DNA from: Chryseosolibacter sp964532595
GTDB taxonomy: Bacteria > Bacteroidota > Bacteroidia > Cytophagales > Cyclobacteriaceae
Direction: 5' to 3'
Assembly (NCBI GenBank): GCA_964532595.1
Contig: CAZHIQ010000014.1
Span: 1 to 64,000, forward strand
DNA: 64,000 bases
The notes below the pieces were generated by a model that had not been told where the DNA came from, ran no database searches, and was given only the letters and a program-made list of their open reading frames with translations. Positions 44,562 to 53,285 of this stretch are shown here, piece after piece. Each line of letters begins with the position of its first letter. Position 1 is the stretch's first letter. Made by a program: the position numbers and the translations under genes.

Positions 44562-44774
44562 TTATTGTTTCCCCTTCTGGATCAACCAGAGAACTAGCGT
44601 AAGAATGAGACTCAGCAGGATGCTCGTCGTGATTGGGACATACATTTTGAAGTTCCCTTTGTCTATAACAAGGTCGCCGGGTAACTTTCCGGGAAAAGGG
44701 AGCCGGGGAACAAAATGCATGATCACACCGACGATGACCAACACGGCACCAACGATTATGAGAATTTTTCCCAT
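44562..44774 (-). CDS. DUF2905 small membrane protein
   Basis: A 70-residue protein with two membrane helices (ILIIVGAVLVIVGVIMHF and SILLSLILTLVLWLI) joined by the family signature PGKLPGDLVIDKGNFKMYVP. DUF2905 is widespread and of unknown role. It is divergent from the next gene with 26 bases between starts. Confidence 0.9.
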   Translation of the reverse strand: MGKILIIVGAVLVIVGVIMHFVPRLPFPGKLPGDLVIDKGNFKMYVPITTSILLSLILTLVLWLIQKGKQ

Positions 44775-44800
44775 CTTGAAAGCTTCGTCTTTTTCTAATT

Positions 44801-45517
44801 ATGCAAATGCGTAACAAAGGTAAATTGTTTTTGATTCCTACTGCAATTGCCGCTGTTTCGGCGGATACTTTTCTCCCGCCAAAAGTAAAGGAGGACGTCG
44901 CTTCTCTTCGACAGTTTCTGGCCGAGGACGTACGCACGGCACGACGTTATCTAAGTTCGCTGGGCATTTTCGCGTCTATTGAAGAACTGGCCTTCAGTGT
45001 GCTCGACAAGGATACTTCTCCGGACGAGCTTCAATCGCTGTGTGCTCCCCTTTTAGAGGGAAGGTCCATGGGGATTCTGACCGAATCGGGATGCCCGGGT
45101 GTAGCGGACCCGGGAGCCCTTGCAGTCGCTTACGCCCATAAAGTTGGCGTTCAGGTCGTCCCGCTGGTAGGTCCGTCTTCGCTGCTGCTTGCCCTAATGG
45201 CATCGGGGCTGAATGGTCAGCGATTCGCATTCCACGGGTATCTGCCAATCAACAAGACCGAGACGGCCCGTGCTATTGCTGTACTCGAGAAAGAATCGCG
45301 GGCAAGGCAGCAAACACAAATATTTATTGAGACACCCTATCGCAATAATCGCTTGTTGGAGAACCTGCTGCGTCATCTGGCGCCAGGCACGCGTCTTTGT
45401 ATAGCCGTAGATATTACCGGTACGGATGAATCGATTAAGACGCGGGAAGTGGGAGAATGGCGGAAATCTCCACCCGAGTTACCAAAGCTTCCGGCGGTGT
45501 TCCTGTTTCTGGCTTGA
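44801..45517 (+). CDS. RsmI-like SAM-dependent methyltransferase (TP-methylase fold)
   Basis: A 238-residue tetrapyrrole-methylase-fold protein. The stretches GILTESGCPGVADPGALAVA, VVPLVGPSSLLLALMASGLN, FAFHGYLPINKTE and FIETPYRNNRLLENLL match RsmI, which 2'-O-methylates C1402 of 16S rRNA. The protein is about 50 residues shorter than RsmI and the N-terminus reads KGKLFLIPTAIAA, not VPTPIGN. Bacteroidota carry this second, shorter paralogue, so the rRNA target is unproven. It lies upstream of metK, which makes its cofactor. Confidence 0.85.
   Translation: MQMRNKGKLFLIPTAIAAVSADTFLPPKVKEDVASLRQFLAEDVRTARRYLSSLGIFASIEELAFSVLDKDTSPDELQSLCAPLLEGRSMGILTESGCPGVADPGALAVAYAHKVGVQVVPLVGPSSLLLALMASGLNGQRFAFHGYLPINKTETARAIAVLEKESRARQQTQIFIETPYRNNRLLENLLRHLAPGTRLCIAVDITGTDESIKTREVGEWRKSPPELPKLPAVFLFLA
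44815..44846 (-). promoter_or_regulatory. Promoter of the DUF2905 gene
   Basis: On the minus strand TTG (44844-44846) and TACCTTTG (44815-44822) are 21 bases apart, a good Bacteroidota promoter. It lies within the first codons of the divergent methyltransferase gene. Confidence 0.55.
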
Positions 45518-45553
45518 GACGTGGGCACAATTTTAACATTACGCCATTTCGTC

Positions 45554-45561
45554 TAAATTTG
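45554..45561 (+). promoter_or_regulatory. -7 box of metK
   Basis: TAAATTTG matches TAnnTTTG; a TTTT (45531-45534) lies 19 bases upstream in the -33 position. Transcription would start near 45568, giving a leader of about 20 bases, too short for a SAM riboswitch. Confidence 0.55.
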
Positions 45562-45587
45562 CACGACCTTAAAACCAATTTCTTCTT

Positions 45588-46844
45588 ATGCCCTATCTGT
45601 TTACTTCAGAATCTGTATCTGAAGGCCATCCTGACAAAGTAGCTGATCAAATCTCGGATGCTTTGATAGACTATTTCCTCGCTTATGATCCCGATGCGAA
45701 AGTGGCATGTGAGACCCTTGTTACAACGGGACAGGTGGTGCTTGCGGGCGAAGTGAAATCAAAGGCGTATCTCGATGTACAGGAAATTGCTCGCGAGGTT
45801 ATCCGTCGCATCGGATATACAAAGAGTGAGTACATGTTCGAGGCAAACTCATGCGGTATTCTTTCCGCGATTCACGAGCAGTCGCCCGATATCAACCAGG
45901 GTGTTGAACGAAAGAAAAAAGAAGATCAGGGCGCGGGCGACCAGGGGATGATGTTCGGCTATGCAACGAACGAAACGGATAGCTATATGCCGTTGCCTCT
46001 TGAGATTGCTCATCTCCTTCTGAGAGAATTGTCAGCGATCCGCAAAGAGGGAAAGGTGATGAAATACCTGAGACCTGACGCGAAGTCACAGGTTACCATT
46101 GAGTATAGTGATGACCACAAACCGATCCGCATCGATACCATCGTTCTCTCTACCCAGCACGACGACTTCGCGAAGGATTCGGTCATGCTGAAGCAGATCA
46201 CTCAGGATGTGAAGAACATCGTCATTCCAAGAGTGAAAAAGAAACTGCCCAAACGGGTGCAGAAACTCATAGACGAGAACATCAAATATCATATCAACCC
46301 GACCGGTAAGTTTGTTATCGGCGGGCCGCACGGTGATACCGGTCTGACGGGCCGAAAAATCATTGTTGATACCTACGGCGGTAAAGGAGCCCACGGTGGG
46401 GGAGCTTTCTCCGGAAAGGATCCCTCGAAGGTTGACCGGTCGGCAGCTTATGCTACCCGGCACATTGCGAAGAATCTTGTCGCGGCAGGGGTCTGCGACG
46501 AGGCGCTTGTACAGGTCGCCTATGCTATTGGCGTCTCAAAACCCGTGGGGCTTTATGTCAAAACGTTTGGCACGGCGAAGGTAGATCTTACAGACGGCGA
46601 GATCTCGAGGAAGGTGGAAAAGATCTTTGATATGCGACCTTACTTTATTGAACAACGCCTTAGACTACGCACGCCGATCTATTCTGAGACGGCAGCGTAT
46701 GGCCATATGGGCCGTGAACCACGCGTCGTGGAAAAGGTGTTCAACAAAGGAAAAGCCGACGAAAAGAAGCTCAAGGTGGAACTCTTCCCCTGGGAAAAGC
46801 TCGACTATGTAGGCGAGATCAAAAAAGCGTTCAAGATCGCCTGA
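45588..46844 (+). CDS. metK: MetK, S-adenosylmethionine synthase
   Basis: Makes SAM from methionine and ATP; homotetramer, 418 residues. It shows FTSESVSEGHPDKVADQISD (ATP/metal), GAGDQGMMFGYATNET, NPTGKFVIGGPHGDTGLTGR, the phosphate loop GGKGAHGGGAFSGKDPSKVD, and KPVGLYVKTFGTAKVD. A Lys-rich insertion (KKKLPKRVQKLID) is common in this phylum. It ends at a strong bidirectional terminator shared with hpf. Confidence 0.98.
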   Translation: MPYLFTSESVSEGHPDKVADQISDALIDYFLAYDPDAKVACETLVTTGQVVLAGEVKSKAYLDVQEIAREVIRRIGYTKSEYMFEANSCGILSAIHEQSPDINQGVERKKKEDQGAGDQGMMFGYATNETDSYMPLPLEIAHLLLRELSAIRKEGKVMKYLRPDAKSQVTIEYSDDHKPIRIDTIVLSTQHDDFAKDSVMLKQITQDVKNIVIPRVKKKLPKRVQKLIDENIKYHINPTGKFVIGGPHGDTGLTGRKIIVDTYGGKGAHGGGAFSGKDPSKVDRSAAYATRHIAKNLVAAGVCDEALVQVAYAIGVSKPVGLYVKTFGTAKVDLTDGEISRKVEKIFDMRPYFIEQRLRLRTPIYSETAAYGHMGREPRVVEKVFNKGKADEKKLKVELFPWEKLDYVGEIKKAFKIA

Positions 46845-46865
46845 GAGGCGCGGCAAGGGTAATAA

Positions 46866-46898
46866 AAAAGGGCAGATTTTTCTGCCCTTTTGTTTTGT
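46866..46898. terminator. Bidirectional rho-independent terminator between metK and hpf
   Basis: AAAAGGGCAGA (46866-46876), TTTT, TCTGCCCTTTT (46881-46891): a perfect 11-base stem with a 4-base loop, then TG TTTTG on the plus side and an A-run before it for the minus side. It sits between two convergent genes and can stop both transcripts. Confidence 0.9.
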
Positions 46899-46904
46899 CG
46901 GAGG

Positions 46905-47231
46905 TTATGCCGAGACGAGCGAAGCCTTGTCAACTTTTCTGTTGCGGAGCTTTTCCTTAAACCGCTTGAGTTGAATGCTGAGTGCGTCTGTGGCGATGTC
47001 TGTGGCAGCTTCAAATGTTCGGCCTTTTTCCGTGACGAACAATTGGCCGCCGGGGACGTTAAGTTTGATATCAACGGTCTTATTGTCAGTACCCTCATTG
47101 TTAATACGCAAGAAGACTTCGCCGTCGATCAGGCGATCATAGAAGGTCTCCAGCTTGTTCACCTTCTTCTGGATGTAGTTCACCAACTTCCGGTCGGCGT
47201 CAAAGCGGATGGAATGAACTTGAAGCTTCAT
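46905..47231 (-). CDS. hpf: HPF/RaiA, ribosome hibernation factor (short form)
   Basis: A 108-residue protein that binds the 30S A/P region and inactivates or dimerises ribosomes in slow growth. The start MKLQVHSIRFDADRKLVNYI at ATG 47231 is the family N-terminus; the longer frame adds unrelated residues. Then come FLRINNEGTDNKTVDIKLNV and FEAATDIATDALSIQLKRFK. It lies 41 bases after the recombinase gene, with rpsU further upstream on the same strand. Confidence 0.93.
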   Translation of the reverse strand: MKLQVHSIRFDADRKLVNYIQKKVNKLETFYDRLIDGEVFLRINNEGTDNKTVDIKLNVPGGQLFVTEKGRTFEAATDIATDALSIQLKRFKEKLRNRKVDKASLVSA

Positions 47232-47272
47232 AGCGCTATAATTTAGGTTAAACATGATTCCTCTATGCCAAC

Positions 47273-48151
47273 TCACGCTTTGGGGTGCGCTTGTTCAAAG
47301 ACTTTGCGCAGCTTGTCGAGCGAGTTGTGCGTGTAGACTTGCGTTGCCGCAAGACTGGTATGACCCAGCAGGTCTTTAACTGCGTTAAGTTCCGCTCCTC
47401 TGTCGAGCAGATGGGTTGCATAAGTATGCCGCAGAACGTGTGGACTGCGTTTTTCAAGCGCCGGCAGAGTTGCCAATTGCTTCCTTACTACTTTATAAAC
47501 CAACGAAGGATAACATGGTTCCCCGTTTTTCCGGACGAAAAGTGTTTCGCTTATGCGTGATACTTCGCGATTTCGAATGAGGCGATATTGCTCGATCAGG
47601 GAAACCAGCGACGCGGGGAAGGGGATGACCCGCTCCTTATTCCGCTTACCCAGAACCCTGATAGTGCGTTGGCGTAGATCGATATTATCGTCGCGAAGGT
47701 TAATAAGTTCCGAAAGTCGGATGCCAGTGCCATACAACACCTCGAGAATAAGGCGATCACGGAGGGCCTCGAAGGTTTCGGGTATTTCCTGGTTGTCCAA
47801 CAATTTCACCATATGATCGGCCTGGACGAAGTGGGGAATCCGGTTCGGTGTTTTCAAGGCCTGAATCTGCGACATGGGGTGGGTCTTAATCACGCCCCGC
47901 GAGAGGAGATACTTGTAGAACCTCCTCAGACAGGCAAGTTTTCGATTGACCGATACCGGCTCGAACTTGCGTTCCATAAGGTCAACGATCCACATCCGGA
48001 TTATGGTATGATCGGCCCCGGAAATATCCGATTCGGTCTGGTTGCTGGATAGAAACTTCTGGAACTGATTCAGGTCGTGCTGATACGCAGTAATAGTATG
48101 GCTGCTTAGCCGCTTCTCGTGCTGGAGATATTTGAGAAAGGAATCAATCAT
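47273..48151 (-). CDS. Xer-type tyrosine recombinase
   Basis: A 292-residue integrase-fold recombinase of XerC/XerD length. The N-terminal SAM-like core-binding domain (FLKYLQHEKRLSSHTITAYQ) precedes the catalytic domain with Arg in YGTGIRLSEL, the Lys beta-hairpin VLGKRNKERVIPF, H-x-x-R in HVLRHTYATHLL, and His/Tyr in LGHTSLAATQVYTH. It probably resolves chromosome dimers at dif; there are no phage genes around. Whether it is XerC or XerD is not decidable here. Confidence 0.93.
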   Translation of the reverse strand: MIDSFLKYLQHEKRLSSHTITAYQHDLNQFQKFLSSNQTESDISGADHTIIRMWIVDLMERKFEPVSVNRKLACLRRFYKYLLSRGVIKTHPMSQIQALKTPNRIPHFVQADHMVKLLDNQEIPETFEALRDRLILEVLYGTGIRLSELINLRDDNIDLRQRTIRVLGKRNKERVIPFPASLVSLIEQYRLIRNREVSRISETLFVRKNGEPCYPSLVYKVVRKQLATLPALEKRSPHVLRHTYATHLLDRGAELNAVKDLLGHTSLAATQVYTHNSLDKLRKVFEQAHPKA

Positions 48152-48175
48152 TTCGGCAACAGCGTCATTACAATA

Positions 48176-48213
48176 TAAAAAAATAATCCCCAGGAGGCGA
48201 CCTCCAGGGGATT
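48176..48213 (-). terminator. Rho-independent terminator after rpsU
   Basis: Read on the minus strand, a 13-base stem (AATCCCC-T-GGAGG paired with CCTCC-T-GGGGATT, one T-T mismatch, loop TCG) is followed by ATTTTTTT. In plus coordinates the arms are 48185-48197 and 48201-48213, with the A-run 48177-48183. It separates abundant rpsU mRNA from the recombinase gene. Confidence 0.88.
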
Positions 48214-48255
48214 TATATCAGCGTGCCGGGAAAGGAAGACCTTTCCGGAAGACTA

Positions 48256-48450
48256 TTAACCGTTTTCCTGCTGACGCATTCTCTGCCGGTAGGCAGCGCG
48301 AATCAGCTGGTTCCTTCTGCGTACAGAGGGCTTCTCGTAAGACGTCCGTGAGCGCAATTCCTTCAAAACACCCGTCTTTTCAAACTTCTTCTTGAAACGC
48401 TTTAATGCCTTGTCGATGGATTCGTTCTCTTTTACGTTAACTACAATCAT
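48256..48450 (-). CDS. rpsU: Ribosomal protein bS21
   Basis: A 64-residue small-subunit protein rich in Lys and Arg (VNVKENESIDKALKRFKKKF, RSRTSYEKPSVRRRNQLIRA). In Bacteroidota bS21 helps occlude the anti-Shine-Dalgarno sequence, in line with the lack of SD sites in this window. It has its own promoter and terminator. Confidence 0.97.
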   Translation of the reverse strand: MIVVNVKENESIDKALKRFKKKFEKTGVLKELRSRTSYEKPSVRRRNQLIRAAYRQRMRQQENG

Positions 48451-48469
48451 AATCTCGCTTTAAGGGTTG

Positions 48470-48501
48470 CAAATCTAAATGAATAAAATCAAAGACACAA
48501 A
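48470..48501 (-). promoter_or_regulatory. Promoter of rpsU
   Basis: On the minus strand TTTG (48498-48501), 20 bases, TAGATTTG (48470-48477): a full consensus promoter. The start would be near 48464, giving a leader of about 14 bases. Confidence 0.7.
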
Positions 48502-48503
48502 TT

Positions 48504-49673
48504 TCATTTTAGAATCGCACGAGAGATAACAAGTTTTTGAATCTCCGAAGTTCCCTCTCCTATGGTGCAAAGTTTGGCATCGCGGTAGTACTTTTCTGCG
48601 GGAAAGTCCTTCGTGTAGCCGTAGCCTCCAAATATCTGTACGGCATCATTGGCCACTTCGACAGCGATTTCGGAGGCATAGAGCTTAGCCATGGCCGATT
48701 CTTTATTGACTTCAATTCCCTTGTTTTTCAGGTCTCCGGCCCGATAAGTCAAAAGCGATGCGGCTTCGATTTTTGTTGCCATTTCGGCCAGTTTGAAGGA
48801 AATGCCCTGAAAATTGGCGATTGGCTGGTTGAACTGATGCCGCTCCTTGGCGTATTTGAGCGCAGCCTCATAAGCTCCGGTGGCGATGCCCAGCGCCAGG
48901 GCGGCAATGCTGATCCGGCCTCCATCGAGGATTTTCATGGCCTGTATGAAACCCTCCCCTTCAGCGCCGAGCCTTTGTGACGCAGGTATCCGACAATCGC
49001 TGAACACGAGTTCAGCTGTTTCGGAGGCGCGCATGCCGAGCTTGTTTTCTTTCTTGCCGGATGAAAATCCTGGCGTTCCTTTTTCAACGATGAAGGCGGT
49101 CATGCCGCGCGAGTCCCCGCGCAGTCCGGTGCGGGCGATAACGACCGCCACACTCCCTGACTTGCCATGTGTTATGAAATTCTTGGAGCCGTTCAAAACG
49201 TAGTGATCACCATCGCGTACGGCAACGGTCCGCATATTGGCTGCGTCCGATCCGGTGTTGGGCTCCGTTAATCCCCAGGCGCCTATCCATTCCCCAGAGG
49301 CTAACTTCGGAAGGTATCGGCGTTTTTGATCGTCATCACCAAACATCAGGATGTGATTTGTACAGAGGGAATTATGCGCAGCCATCGACAAACCGATCGA
49401 GCCGTCTACTTTCGACAGCTCTACAATGGCGGTGATGTATTCCATGTAACCGAAGCCTGCTCCACCGTACTCCTGAGGAACAAGAACTCCCATCAGCCCC
49501 AGGTCACCGAGTTCATGGAAAAGTTCAAGCGGAAAAGTCTGACTCTCGTCCCACTCCATCATCCTGGGACGAATTCGGCGCGTAGCAAACTCGCGAATCA
49601 TTTCCGCGATCATCTTTTGATTCTCCGAAACCTCAAAGTTTATCTCGGGTAAATTTTCCACCATCTGGCTCAT
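48504..49673 (-). CDS. Acyl-CoA dehydrogenase
   Basis: A 389-residue FAD enzyme of fatty-acid or branched-chain acyl-CoA oxidation. It shows the substrate/FAD stretches GAWGLTEPNTGSDAANMRT, YVLNGSKNFITHG, ERHQFNQPIANFQGISFKLA, VQIFGGYGYTKDFPAEKYYR and RDAKLCTIGEGTSEIQKLVI, the last with the catalytic-Glu region of short-chain dehydrogenases. ATG 49673 is chosen over TTG 49694. Its 3' end abuts the rpsU promoter. Confidence 0.95.
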   Translation of the reverse strand: MSQMVENLPEINFEVSENQKMIAEMIREFATRRIRPRMMEWDESQTFPLELFHELGDLGLMGVLVPQEYGGAGFGYMEYITAIVELSKVDGSIGLSMAAHNSLCTNHILMFGDDDQKRRYLPKLASGEWIGAWGLTEPNTGSDAANMRTVAVRDGDHYVLNGSKNFITHGKSGSVAVVIARTGLRGDSRGMTAFIVEKGTPGFSSGKKENKLGMRASETAELVFSDCRIPASQRLGAEGEGFIQAMKILDGGRISIAALALGIATGAYEAALKYAKERHQFNQPIANFQGISFKLAEMATKIEAASLLTYRAGDLKNKGIEVNKESAMAKLYASEIAVEVANDAVQIFGGYGYTKDFPAEKYYRDAKLCTIGEGTSEIQKLVISRAILK

Positions 49674-49856
49674 ATATTTGCCTTTGTTTGACAAGGGAAG
49701 TTAGTCAATAAGATTATGCCCGCCAAACGAATGTTTGGTAGGATTGGAAATTTGTTTACAATTGCTGGTATAGTTTTTTTGATGACGGGGCGGGAAACAG
49801 CCGATATGTTGCATAATTGCAGATTCTTTTAGCAAAGACTTTTTTAAACCCAAAAC

Positions 49857-51170
49857 ATGAAAATTGCCGTAGTTGGAACTGGTTACGTTGGATTGGTAAC
49901 CGGTACTTGCTTTGCCGAAACGGGAAACACCGTGACGTGCATCGACATCGACCAGGAAAAGGTCACAAAACTTAAGAACGGAAAAATCACGATTTACGAA
50001 CCGGGGCTTGAGCAGTTGTTCGAGCGGAACATCAAGCAAAACCGTCTTCTCTTCACGACGAGTTTGCCCGAGGGAATCAAGGGCGCGGATGTCATTTTTC
50101 TGGCGCTGCCTACTCCTCCCGGCGAGGATGGGTCGGCTGATTTGAAATATATTCTTAAAGTCGCCGATGACCTCGGTCCTCTTCTGGAAGACTATACCGT
50201 GATCGTCGATAAGAGCACCGTTCCCGTCGGCACGGCCGACAAGGTTCGCGCGGCGATTGGCGCCAAGGCTAAAGTTGAGTTCGACGTTGTATCCAACCCA
50301 GAATTCCTGCGCGAAGGTGTTGCGGTCGAAGACTTCATGAAGCCGGAGCGGGTCGTTATCGGAACGAATTCTCCGCGTGCCCGGAAGCTGATGGAGACGT
50401 TGTACTCCCCGTTCGTCAGGCAGGGTAATCCCTTGGTTTTTATGGACGAACGTTCAGCCGAGCTGACTAAATACGCCGCCAACTCGTTCCTGGCTACCAA
50501 GATCAGCTTCATGAACGAAATCGCGAACCTATGCGAATTGCTCGGCGCCGACGTTGATGCGGTGCGAAAAGGAATAGGCACAGATAGCCGTATAGGAAAA
50601 CGATTCCTTTTTCCGGGGATTGGCTACGGCGGAAGTTGCTTCCCGAAAGATGTTCAGGCCCTGGCAAAGTCTGCGGAAGACACATCCTACAACTTCCGGA
50701 TTCTCAAGGCCGTTATGGAAGTGAATCAATATCAGAAGACGAAGCTCCTTACACGAATCCGCGAGCATTTCAAAAATGACCTTAAAGGAAAGGTGATTGC
50801 CGTTTGGGGTCTCGCATTCAAACCGCACACAGACGATATTCGTGAGGCGCCAGCGTTATACAACATCGAAGGCCTCCTGAAGGACGGCGCTGTGGTTCGT
50901 GCTCATGATCCCGAGGCAACCGAAAACGTCCGGAAAATATTCGGCGATCGTATCCAGTATTGCGAAACTCCCTACGCCGCGGCTCAGGGGGCGGATGCTA
51001 TCTTTATAGCGACCGAGTGGCCCGAATTCAGAACACCTGACTTTGAGCGCCTTGCGTCGGTTGTGAAGAACAAGGTGATTTTTGATGGACGCAATGTGTA
51101 TGAGCTCGACGTCATGCGCGAACATGGGTTCCAGTACTACAGCATAGGAAGAGAGGTGGTTCATGGCTAA
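49857..51170 (+). CDS. ugd: Ugd, UDP-glucose 6-dehydrogenase
   Basis: Oxidises UDP-glucose to UDP-glucuronate with 2 NAD+. The 437 residues have the NAD-binding KIAVVGTGYVGLVTGTCFAE, the NPEFLREGVAVEDF stretch, EMTKYAANSFLATKISF-like AELTKYAANSF, the catalytic Cys261 in GIGYGGSCFPKDVQAL, and WGLAFKPHTDDIREAPA. It is the first gene of a nucleotide-sugar operon and overlaps the next gene by 8 bases. A weak TTTG-16-TAGTTTTT lies at 49751-49778. Confidence 0.97.
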   Translation: MKIAVVGTGYVGLVTGTCFAETGNTVTCIDIDQEKVTKLKNGKITIYEPGLEQLFERNIKQNRLLFTTSLPEGIKGADVIFLALPTPPGEDGSADLKYILKVADDLGPLLEDYTVIVDKSTVPVGTADKVRAAIGAKAKVEFDVVSNPEFLREGVAVEDFMKPERVVIGTNSPRARKLMETLYSPFVRQGNPLVFMDERSAELTKYAANSFLATKISFMNEIANLCELLGADVDAVRKGIGTDSRIGKRFLFPGIGYGGSCFPKDVQALAKSAEDTSYNFRILKAVMEVNQYQKTKLLTRIREHFKNDLKGKVIAVWGLAFKPHTDDIREAPALYNIEGLLKDGAVVRAHDPEATENVRKIFGDRIQYCETPYAAAQGADAIFIATEWPEFRTPDFERLASVVKNKVIFDGRNVYELDVMREHGFQYYSIGREVVHG

Positions 51171-52155
51171 GCGCGAAAGAGTCTTGATTACCGGGGGAGC
51201 AGGCTTCCTCGGTTCGCACCTGTGTGAGCGATTCCTCAATGAAGGATTCCATGTGATCGCCATGGATAATCTGATCACTGGCGACTTGCGCAACATCGAG
51301 CATCTGTTTAAGCACGCGAACTTTGAGTTCTACAATCACGATGTCTCATCGTTTGTGCATGTACCGGGAGAACTTCGCTATATACTGCATTTTGCATCGC
51401 CAGCCAGTCCCATTGATTATCTGAAGATCCCGATTCAAACCCTCAAAGTAGGATCATTGGGTACTCACCACCTCCTGGGGCTCGCCCGGGCGAAGAAGGC
51501 ACGCATTTTGGTAGCCTCTACCTCGGAAGTTTACGGCGATCCGCTCGTACATCCGCAGACGGAAGAGTACTATGGCAACGTGAACCCTATTGGCCCGCGT
51601 GGCGTATATGACGAAGCCAAGCGCTTCCAGGAAGCGATCACCATGGCGTATCATACTTTCCACAAGGTTGATACGCGTATTGTGCGCATCTTCAACACTT
51701 ATGGGCCACGGATGCGACTGAACGATGGACGCGTGCTGCCGGCCTTTATTGGTCAGGCGCTGCGCGGAGAGGATCTTACCGTCTTTGGTGATGGATCGCA
51801 GACACGCTCTTTTTGTTATGTCGATGATCAGGTGGAAGGAATTTTCAGGCTCCTCATGTCTGACTATCATTTACCGGTCAACATTGGCAATCCCGACGAA
51901 ATTACGATCAGGGAGTTTGCAGAAGAAATCGTGAAACTGACAGGGACGACCCAAAAGATCGTGTACGAGCCACTCCCTAAAGACGACCCGAAACAACGAC
52001 AGCCAGACATTACGAAGGCACGCGAGATACTGGGGTGGGAACCTAAGGTGTCAAGAGCGGAGGGGCTTCGCATTACCTATGACTACTTCAAGTCGCTTCC
52101 CCGCGAAGTGTTGTTTGAACGTGAACACAAGAACTTTGAAAAATACATCCGCTGA
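51163..52155 (+). CDS. UDP-glucuronate decarboxylase (UDP-xylose synthase)
   Basis: A 330-residue extended SDR that converts UDP-glucuronate to UDP-xylose. It shows ITGGAGFLGSHLCERFL, FASPASPIDYLKIPIQTLKV (typical of UXS), STSEVYGDPLVHPQTE, NPIGPRGVYDEAKRFQE with the catalytic Y-x3-K, NTYGPRMRLNDGRVLPAF, and DGSQTRSFCYVDD. Its ATG lies inside ugd, so translation is coupled, and its substrate is the Ugd product. Confidence 0.95.
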   Translation: MAKRERVLITGGAGFLGSHLCERFLNEGFHVIAMDNLITGDLRNIEHLFKHANFEFYNHDVSSFVHVPGELRYILHFASPASPIDYLKIPIQTLKVGSLGTHHLLGLARAKKARILVASTSEVYGDPLVHPQTEEYYGNVNPIGPRGVYDEAKRFQEAITMAYHTFHKVDTRIVRIFNTYGPRMRLNDGRVLPAFIGQALRGEDLTVFGDGSQTRSFCYVDDQVEGIFRLLMSDYHLPVNIGNPDEITIREFAEEIVKLTGTTQKIVYEPLPKDDPKQRQPDITKAREILGWEPKVSRAEGLRITYDYFKSLPREVLFEREHKNFEKYIR

Positions 52156-52182
52156 TTAAACGGATTGTAAAAGTAATTCAAC

Positions 52183-53241
52183 ATGAACAAGAAGACCATT
52201 GTGATTACCGGGGGCGCCGGTTTCATCGGCTCCCATGTGGTTCGCTTTTTCGTAAGGCAGTACCCCCACTACCGGATTATCAATCTCGACAAATTGACGT
52301 ATGCTGGTAACCTCGAAAACCTCAAGGATGTTGAGGACCAGCCAAACTACCGGTTTGTAAAGGGCGACATCCTCGATGTTGAATTTCTTTTCAACTTATT
52401 TCGCGAAAACGATGTCGATGGTGTGATCCATCTCGCTGCTGAGTCGCACGTTGATCGCTCGCTTCATAATCCGGCTGAGTTTGCTAATACGAACATCATT
52501 GGAACCCTGAATCTTCTGCGGGCTGCGCAGGCGACGTGGCATCCTGACTTCAGCGGTCGCCTATTTTACCATATATCGACCGATGAAGTCTATGGAGTGG
52601 CGGCCCCGGGCGAGTACTTCACTGAGACCACGCATATCGATCCCCGTTCTCCGTATTCGGCTTCGAAAGCAAGCAGCGATCACTTCGTCAGTGCATTCTA
52701 CCACAGTTTTGGATTGCCAACGGTCATCAGCAGGTGTTCGAACAACTACGGGCCTTACCACTTTCCTGAGAAGCTGATTCCTCTGATGATAAACAACATC
52801 ATCAACCGTCAGCCGCTACCCGTTTATGGCCAGGGGGAGAATGTCCGTGATTGGCTGTATGTAGAAGACCACGCACGCGCCATCGATGCGATATTTCACA
52901 AGGGCAAACCCGGGGAGATATACAACATCGGTGGAAACAATGAGTGGAAAAACATTGATCTTGTTCTGTTGCTTTGCCGTCTGATGGATAGGAAACTGAA
53001 CAGGGAAGATGGAGAGTCTGAAAAATTGATCACTTACGTGAAAGATCGTCCGGGCCACGATCTGCGTTATGCCATTGATGCGTCGAAACTGGCGGGCGAG
53101 ACCGGATGGCGCCCTGAAACGCCTTTCGAAGTTGGATTGGAAAAGACCATCGACTGGTATCTCACCCATCAGGATTGGTTGAAACGCGTAACGTCCGGAG
53201 AGTATCTTCAGTACTATGCTACTATGTACGAGGGACGATGA
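52183..53241 (+). CDS. rfbB: RfbB, dTDP-glucose 4,6-dehydratase
   Basis: A 352-residue SDR that forms dTDP-4-keto-6-deoxyglucose. It shows ITGGAGFIGSHVVRFF, INLDKLTYAGNLENL, HLAAESHVDRSLHNP, STDEVYG, YSASKASSDHFV with the catalytic Tyr/Lys, SNNYGPYHFPEKLIPLMINN, and GENVRDWLYVEDHA. It follows the UDP-xylose synthase by 27 bases. Confidence 0.97.
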   Translation: MNKKTIVITGGAGFIGSHVVRFFVRQYPHYRIINLDKLTYAGNLENLKDVEDQPNYRFVKGDILDVEFLFNLFRENDVDGVIHLAAESHVDRSLHNPAEFANTNIIGTLNLLRAAQATWHPDFSGRLFYHISTDEVYGVAAPGEYFTETTHIDPRSPYSASKASSDHFVSAFYHSFGLPTVISRCSNNYGPYHFPEKLIPLMINNIINRQPLPVYGQGENVRDWLYVEDHARAIDAIFHKGKPGEIYNIGGNNEWKNIDLVLLLCRLMDRKLNREDGESEKLITYVKDRPGHDLRYAIDASKLAGETGWRPETPFEVGLEKTIDWYLTHQDWLKRVTSGEYLQYYATMYEGR

Positions 53242-53285
53242 AGCTTCTCGTGATTTGTCGATTGTAGAGTTTACAGTTTGAATGT

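Noticed and set aside
45518..45587. Possible SAM riboswitch upstream of metK
   Set aside because: The predicted leader is about 20 bases, too short for any known SAM aptamer, and no fitting stem pattern is seen.
47273..48151. Tyrosine recombinase as sign of a mobile element
   Set aside because: Length and motifs are those of housekeeping Xer proteins; no att-like repeats, phage genes or tRNA are next to it.
49716..49832. A 38-codon plus-strand frame with a short hydrophobic segment before ugd
   Set aside because: It spans the probable ugd promoter, has an ordinary-looking composition for AT-rich leader DNA and no clear promoter of its own.
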